Of a stretch of 64,000 nucleotides of DNA, positions 57,698 through 64,000 are shown piece by piece. This DNA comes from Emmonsiellopsis sp. PD_33. Lineage: Eukaryota; Ascomycota; Eurotiomycetes; Onygenales; Ajellomycetaceae. The stretch covers positions 124,001 to 188,000 of the forward strand of contig JANTQF010000001.1 of NCBI GenBank assembly GCA_032988165.1, written 5' to 3'. Each line of letters opens with the position of its first letter. Within the stretch, counting starts at the first letter, position 1. The notes under the pieces are model-generated. The model was given only the letters and a program-made list of their open reading frames with translations, was not told the DNA's origin and made no database searches. The translations under genes were made by a program, and so were the position numbers.

Positions 57698-58353
57698 AGG
57701 AACAAGAAGAAGAAAAAAGTAAATAGCTACCTAGTAATACTGGCTCTAGGGGCTGAGATTGTAGTAGCCATGAATCAAAACAGTGGAATAAGATTAGAAG
57801 GGGATGTTTTCCCTGCAAATGATAATGTAATAATAAAACATGGAGACAGAATAATATAAGAAAATCTAAGAAAAGTGTATAAGTAAATGGGAATGTAGGT
57901 TAATAAAATATTAAATACAAACTTACCTGGCAGATAAAAACATGCAGAAACAAATACAGAGATGAATAAGATAATATGATAATAGCTGAAGGGGCTAGCA
58001 TGATAGTGTAAGAATAGAGTAGTAATTCATCAGGGCATAAGAAAAGTAGACTGTCTGGGAGTTGTAAATCAATAACTATATAAAAGTAAGTTAGATGAGG
58101 ATATAAAAAGGGGAATATAGCTAAATAAGAAAGAGATACTAACATGAGAGTGGGAGACATACCTCTAGAAATAGAAAATGCACACTGCTTCTTAAGGGAA
58201 ATGAGAGGGTTGAAGTACCATATAAAGCACCTATTGATCATAAAGCTTTATGATTATTAGAGGTGCTGTGAGAGATATTATGCTAATTAGGTTCTGCAGA
58301 GATTTGAAATAAAAAAGTTAATTAATGATAGTCCCCACACTATTTCTAGCATA
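57698..58353 (-). other. 3' flank of F-box gene A', possibly extra exons
   Basis: Counterpart of 1-656. On the minus strand, TTTCTAGAGGTATGTC with a downstream TTTATATAG, and TGCCAGGTAAGTTT with a downstream ATTTGCAG, look like two introns. A 113-codon frame (58241-57900) reads through the first donor, so it is probably not translated as such. Confidence 0.35.
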
Positions 58354-59682
58354 TTAGTGTTGGGAATGGCCAGAACACTCCTGAAAGGCCATGAAGAATA
58401 GAAGGCTAGATCTATAGGTAATAGTAAGGTTAAGATATAGGAGGATAAAACAATGACATACATTAAGATAATGTACATAAATGGCATGAGTTTGCAGTTT
58501 CATAAAGATACTATTACTCTGAGGGAGGAATGTTTTGATTACTGTCAAAGGCTTGATATTTGATCAACTAATATATAGAAATGATCCATTTGATGCAGAT
58601 TGAATATAGAAGGAAATAGATCATAGCTGTGTAAATTTCTGTAAGATCTCTCCACTTAAAGTGTCAATAACTTTAATATGTAGGGGTGTGGGGGGATTAC
58701 ACATAATAGGAGTAACTTTAAGAGTATTAGAATATATCAGACATTCAAATCCATTGGAAAGAATGACTTTAATAGCATTGCAGCAGTGCTGACCACTAAG
58801 ATGACTAGCCTATTTTGAGGTTATAGGTGTGGTGTAGATGTGCTGGCCAGAATTAATATTGTAAGTATAGAGCTCAGGGGGGTCTATGAATGACAGGTAT
58901 AGCTTATTCTATTCTATCAAATAGAAGATGTTTGGTGTCACCCATGACAACTACTTTGCTTCAGAGAGGGATTAGATGATAACAAGGTTACTAGGATTCA
59001 AATTAGTAATAATATATAAGTATAGCTAGATAAAAGAAAATATTAAATAGAGCATACTTGAGGGTGGATCTGGACCTATCAAAAACACACACTATACCAG
59101 AAGAGTTGACAAGGAGACAGTAAGATGAATCAGGAGGATAAGAGACTTAAAGGAGTATTAAATCACTGATTATCTTACTAGTGAGAATTTACCAGTGTAC
59201 ATTCAAAGGATCATAATTGACAGGAGGAAGATGGACATCATTATCAGTCCTAACAATGTATTAGCCTGCAGTGGCAAAGGAGCCAAGTGAGCTAATGAAA
59301 GTGATTTCAGTTGGTCTGCCAATAATGTATTTATATAATATGTTAGCTAAGTATTTTATATTTTTAGTAAGTACATACAGAGAGTTGGGGGAAATAACAT
59401 ACTAAAATTGTAAAATTATTTAGCTTGAAAATCAGTGTCACAAGAGGGAAGTTAGATTTAAAAATCTGGCAAGTAATAATGCAAGCTAAAAAGGGGGATA
59501 TATGATTTGATGTATTCATTCCATTTATAGCTGATCAGTCACAGTTTGTAGAGTTTAAAGGCAGGGAGGTGTTGCAGAATGAGTAAAAAGCATTTGAGAG
59601 ATATGCACTGTAGTGGATCACAAGGGTTATATATGAATTAGACTGGTATCAGAGTTTGATGGTTGCTGATAACAAGAGACAT
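58354..59682 (-). pseudogene. F-box gene, array member A' (duplicate of A)
   Basis: The start at 59682 opens MSLVISNHQTLIPV. The F-box reads DPLQCISLKCFLLILQHLPA, then FKLYKL, a stop, and LISYKWNEYIKSYI. The first exon ends at a GTATGT donor (59402-59397). The middle exon has IIGRPTEITFISSLGSFATA, then QYIVRTDN after a Gln-to-stop and NVHW. The last exon shows FYLIE where A has YLIGQ, then NKLYLSFIDPPELYTYNIN, AIKVILSNGFECLIYS, VIDTLSGEILQKF, and TVIKTFLPQSNSIFMKLQ. It has stops where A still reads Gln or Trp, so A' is the more damaged copy here. Confidence 0.85.
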
Positions 59683-60689
59683 TAGAAATCCTGGAGTTAT
59701 AATAATAAAACAAGCTATTAGTCTCTAATTTGGTGAGAATTAGATGTTAATGGCAATGGAATCAGGTAGCTTAAAATAAAGAAATATATACTACTAGAGG
59801 TGAGCTGTGAGGCTCTCTTGCCAACACATCAACTGACAGGAAGTTGATGCATGTAAATAGAATTGATTCCCCAGATATTATTAAAGAGAGATAAAGATAA
59901 AAGGGTGTTATCATTAAGAGAGGAAATTATAGGGGTAAATTGATAGGGTATATCAGGAAGTGATGAAAGGGGAGTCTCCTATCTTGGAAAAGCTACATAT
60001 CAGATAAAGAAGGTAGATAGTAGTAGTGAACCCTACCTGGCAAGTGAAAGAATGATAGTGACCTGATAATGTTAATCACTACTGAGATCAGGTCATGAAG
60101 AAGAGTGAAGTGGAAGCTGTGATGATGATGACTAAACTAGATGCTAAAAGTAAAGATCTAATGGGCTGATGAGAGTGCATATCTAATTAATTACTAAGTG
60201 AACTGGTCAGAGAAGAAAGATGGTAGTAGAAGAAATAATTAGAAGAGGGAAAAATAAAGGTATAGCCAGTTCATATATAATGCATGCAGCAGTGAGTCAA
60301 CACAACAGGTGCAAGAGAGAAGACATGATCTTTGGAAAAGAGAATAGGGTTGGAAAGAAAGGAAGAACAGAATGAAGAGGTAATAGGTAAGATGATGATA
60401 TTAAGAGAAAGATAGATAATAGATGGTATGGATGAGAAGAGGATAAAATGAAGATAAGAGTAGATTGTTTAATAATACTGCAGAGTGATAAAAAAAGTGA
60501 GGTTATAAGGTACTGTTGTGCTGAAAGACATAATGGGTAGATGGTCTAATATTAAGGTTTAAATAAATAAGAAAAGTACAGTAGGTAATCTACTGTAGAA
60601 GCTAGTAAGAGATAGACAATGAGATGAAAGAGAACTGTAAGGAAACAGCTGAGGTATCTCATTTCTATATAGGCTTGAATGGTGTGGGA

Positions 60690-61720
60690 TAGGCATAATA
60701 GTAGCTTCATGAGAAAGCAAGACTATTGTTAGAGGCAAGAAAGTGTACTCAGAATTAGTTAGATCTTAAACCCAGCTTCACACATTAAAAAGAGAAAGAG
60801 GTGACATGATAAGATGCATCATAGTGATCCATCTGATTCTACTAGAGAATAGTAAAGATGGCAGCTTCACAAAGTAATGAAAAGAGAAAGGATGATACAA
60901 CTAGGTGCATTATAGTAATTAATTAGATTAGAATATCAGCTATACTAGGAGGGAGAAAGGGAAAGTAACATGCATTGCAGTGAGTTATCATCAGGCTGCA
61001 GTGTGCAATAGACACTTGATAAAGTGCATTGCAGTAATAGATCAGATTATACTTGAAGATAAGCATAATGCCAGCTTTACTAGAGTATTGTGAAGAGGAA
61101 GAGCAGCAACAGGAGATTACATTGTAGAAAGAGATGATGTTATGATAGGAGATAAGTGCAAGACTAACTTCATTATAAGGAAGGATGGTAGAGTAAAGCA
61201 CATTACAGTAAGTAACTAGGTTATAGTGCAGGATAGGCACAATGCCAGCTTCATAATATAATGAGAAGAGAAAGGAAGGGAACTTGAGATGCATCATAAT
61301 AATAAATCAAGCTATACTTAGGGATAGACTCAAAGCCAGCTTCATAATGCAATGGGAAGAGGAAGGACAGCAACATGAGATGCATCATAGTAATAGATCA
61401 GGTTATACTTGGAGATAGACCTAATAGCAGCTTTACTGTGTGATGGGAAGAGGAAGGGCACCAACAGGACCTTAGGAGATTACATTACAGAAAGTAATAA
61501 TATTGTGGTGGAGGAAAGACATGATGTCTGTCTCAATGATACTGAGAGAAAGAATGGTAAAGCAGAGTACATCACAGCAAGTAATTTAGTTATACATGGG
61601 GATAGGTGCAACTTCAACTTCATCAACTATTAAAGAAAGAAACAGGATGGCAAAGCAAAGTGCATCACAGTAAGAGAAAAGATTATGCAGTGAGGATAGA
61701 TATAACCCAGCTTCACCCAT
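60690..61720. repeat. Degenerate minisatellite, second copy
   Basis: Same ~90-bp unit array as 2990-4020, aligned at the same offset, with AGCTTCA anchors at corresponding positions. A minus-strand frame (61297-60923) again stays open for 124 codons, and a plus-strand frame at 61409-61633 also has a counterpart at 3712-3996. Confidence 0.75.
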
Positions 61721-61989
61721 GACATCATCAACCTGATTCTGAAATTGGAATTGGGTCAAATTGATGGGCAGAATTGGGTTGGATCTTGGAATGGGAATAG
61801 GGTTAGTTTTGATGTTCTATCTGTCAAGCCTACCTTAGATAATCTCTGCTCCAGTGAATCAGAGTGCATGATTCTTGAACTCAATTCTAATTTCAGACCT
61901 AATTCTCCAAAAAATAGGGTTAGATTTATGAATTTCAGAAGGAAATTAAGTCCATACTGGAAACTAAATCCATTATAATGTTCAATGAA

Positions 61990-64000
61990 TTCAACTATGA
62001 GACTTAGCAAGTTAGAATTTTAAATAACACAGAAGTTATAAGTGCTACTAATATTTTATTGAAGAATCAACACCAGCCACCTACAGATAACAGTTATTAA
62101 GATAGAGATAAATAGTATGTACATTTAAAGGCATTATATTACTACATGTTGTCTAGTCTTATTAGCAACATTTACATTATAATAGGAAGTTTGGAGGCAG
62201 ATAATGCTGCAGCTCTATGAGAGAAGATTAACATTAAATATACTATATCTCTTGCTTGTCACTAAGAACTCTGTGATAGTTTAGAGGATATATATTATAA
62301 TTTTTTTCTTTTGAGACTTAAAGAGTTCTAGAAAGCTTTTATTAAAACTCACATGAATGAGTTCTTTTCCACAGGCCAGAATATAATTATTAATATTAGT
62401 ATTAATAATCTGATGAAGCAGTTAACAAACCATTCTACTAGAGATTTAAAATTAAAGAATTTAAATAATAGTATTATAAATGCTATCAATTTGAATTTCA
62501 ATTCCAATCTAAATTCCAATAAACAATGTGAACACTGTGAGAAGACAGATTATATAAAAAAGAAATATTAGGATCTTTACTCTAAGAATAAATTAGATTG
62601 AGTGAAGGTAAATGATGCAAATAATAGTTGCAGAGGCAAGAACTATAAATATGGCAAAAATAAGAATAAGAATAAGGCTAAGGAGGATGATAAGAACTCT
62701 AGTGATTCAAAGAAGAAAGATGAGAAGAAGAACCTCATAAATAGCTAACCTAGCTCTATAAATATTATAATATTATGTAAAGAGCATAATAAATTTTATT
62801 CTACTTTTATCACATATAGTTCTATCTTTTAACCTTGATATCTCAATATATGTGCCAGCTTCAACATGATAGATGAATCTCAGTCTTTTTCATACATTAA
62901 TATATTTAATGGTAATCTCATAATTGATTCTGCCATGAGTGGTGAAGAGCACATTAAGGAAATTAAAAGCATTATTTTAGGCATAAATAATAGTAATATC
63001 ATCATTAAGAATACTTATTGCTCTGATAGATGCAGTACTACAGGTTCAGCATTTTCAGAAGATAGGATGTGAGATTTTCATCTACCTGCATGACTCCCAG
63101 AAGCTGAAGAATAAGCTTCCCCCCCTCCATACCTGAGTTTATAAACTCATTGGATATAATGGGACATTTATATATTACCTTTAGAATCCTGAGTCAGATA
63201 AGATCCTTATCACCAGTGATGTTCATTTTGTAGAGGAAGAAAACACTCCTAAATATGTCAAAGCTCTAAAAACTGATACTCTTACCCCTAAAGCTAATAA
63301 TTGCATGTATATAGTTGAGAATAATCCCATAGCTCCCAAAGATTTACAAGCTAAATGAATTTAACCTACAGAAGTATTTATAGCTTACATCTCATCTCCC
63401 ACTGATAACATTCTAAAATTATATAAAGATATAATATCACAATCAGACAGAGAATATTAGAAGAAATCAATGCAGTATAAGATATCTAATTTAGAATGTC
63501 AGAACATCTAGCATCTCATCCCTCATTCTGATATACCTATTAGAGATTCTATTACATCAGGTTATTAGATATTCATTGAGAAAGATCATTCTAAACATTC
63601 AAATGTAGATTCAGATAGAATTCTATGAAAATCTTATTAGATAGTTTGTAGTAACTGGCTTGAAAAGGGTAGTAGAAAGAAGACCTATACCTCTATAGTT
63701 ATTAATACTACAAACTACTTAATATTCATAATAGCTATAAAACTCAGTTGGACCCTTCATCAGATGAATGTAGTAATAGTATATCTGCACAGCCATCTAG
63801 GTAAAACAATTTACACACATTAATCTACTAGATTTAAATATAGTACTTAAGGAATACTCATCTGCACAGTTGAGAGTAGTCTATACAGACTAGACCCTGC
63901 TATGAAGATTTGGTATGACTATTTAACAACTTATTTTATTTAAATGGGATTTAAAGTTAGTTCTTATGACTCTACACTTTAGATTCACACAATGAAGCCA
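61990..64000 (+). pseudogene. Ty1/copia gag-pol relic, internally deleted, runs off window
   Basis: Plus-strand order, stops ignored: gag (LEADNAAALWEKINIKYTIS-like at 62190; RLKEFQKAFIKTHMNEFFST at 62320); zinc knuckle CEHCEKTDYIKKKY at 62530, with expected His and Cys both Tyr; a Lys/Asn-rich linker; a protease-like NLIIDSAMSG at 62920. Then, only about 200 bp later, the integrase C-terminus (MGHLYITFRIL, frameshift, ESVDSDKILITSDVHFVEEE-like) at 63150-63240. Reverse transcriptase begins near 63650 and includes LHQMNVVIVYLHSHLGKTIY, SSLYRLDPAMKIWYDYLTTY and MGFKVSSYDSTLYRF at the window end. The integrase core is deleted. Gag is the same family as the 38-kb relic. Confidence 0.85.

Larger units (their letters stand above)
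57698..61915. repeat. 4.2-kb segmental duplication, copy 2
   Basis: Matches 1-4217 in the same orientation, ungapped overall for at least 3.7 kb, with transition-type differences in both directions, so both copies have mutated since they separated. 61740-61760 carries small length differences. Right boundary near 61915, immediately before a copia gag. The left boundary may extend further, as copy 1 starts at the window edge. Confidence 0.93.

Noticed and set aside
657..59682. Stop-codon reassignment (TAA/TAG read as amino acids)
   Set aside because: In-frame stops fall at Trp, Gln and Arg positions and include TAA, TAG and TGA. The same sites read normally in sister copies. Splice donors, a start codon and GTPase motifs are mutated too, which fits point-mutation decay and not a variant code.
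1..64000. tRNA or rRNA genes
   Set aside because: No cloverleaf with conserved GTTCRA arm or rRNA core sequence was recognised; CpG-free DNA would also disrupt the usual GGTTCGA box.

Overview
The window looks like a heavily decayed, gene-family-rich region of a filamentous fungal (probably ascomycete) nuclear genome. Four things point there: AT-rich DNA with no open frame longer than about 125 codons, short introns with GTATGT or GTAAGT donors, a fungal-type dynamin gene, and fungal Ty1/copia relics. Reading all 64 kb I found no CpG dinucleotide. Nearly every recognisable gene is broken by TAG, TAA or TGA codons where a relative has Trp, Gln or Arg, usually without frameshifts. That is the signature of repeat-induced point mutation (RIP) or a related cytosine-methylation and deamination process.

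The main content is a tandem array, all on the minus strand, of about 20 paralogous F-box genes and fragments (about 0.6-59.7 kb). Each ancestral gene had an N-terminal F-box exon (pattern LNNNCLxLILQYLxPxEVCxLKLVSxxWNxYI), one or two middle exons (pattern FHNFSxxKVTL...AGNYIxW), and a long C-terminal exon. The last carries a repeated beta-rich pattern (PYLIGxNKLY...LxxYxLxSGxxIY...IELILPNGxExxIY...FLPQSDxTF), perhaps a propeller-like ligand-binding domain. An approximately 27-bp imperfect palindrome (core CACTAA-nnnn-TTAGTG) lies roughly 0.25-1 kb upstream of most members.

Layout: 1-4.2 kb is one copy of a 4.2-kb segment (F-box gene plus a ~90-bp minisatellite) repeated at 57.7-61.9 kb. 4.2-7.3 kb holds unassigned DNA and a copia gag relic (+). 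7.6-37 kb is F-box array. 37.5-39.9 kb holds copia relics (-) and telomere-like short repeats. 40.1-41.6 kb is another F-box gene. 42.9-45.0 kb is a full-length dynamin-like GTPase pseudogene (-) between short direct repeats. 46.2-57.4 kb is more F-box array, including 5'-truncated members. 62-64 kb is a copia gag-pol relic (+) running off the right end.

I see no gene that could make a full-length product as written. The region is best read as a silenced tandem gene family with nested retrotransposon debris. Gene ends are estimates from homology between the copies; exon boundaries are approximate unless stated.
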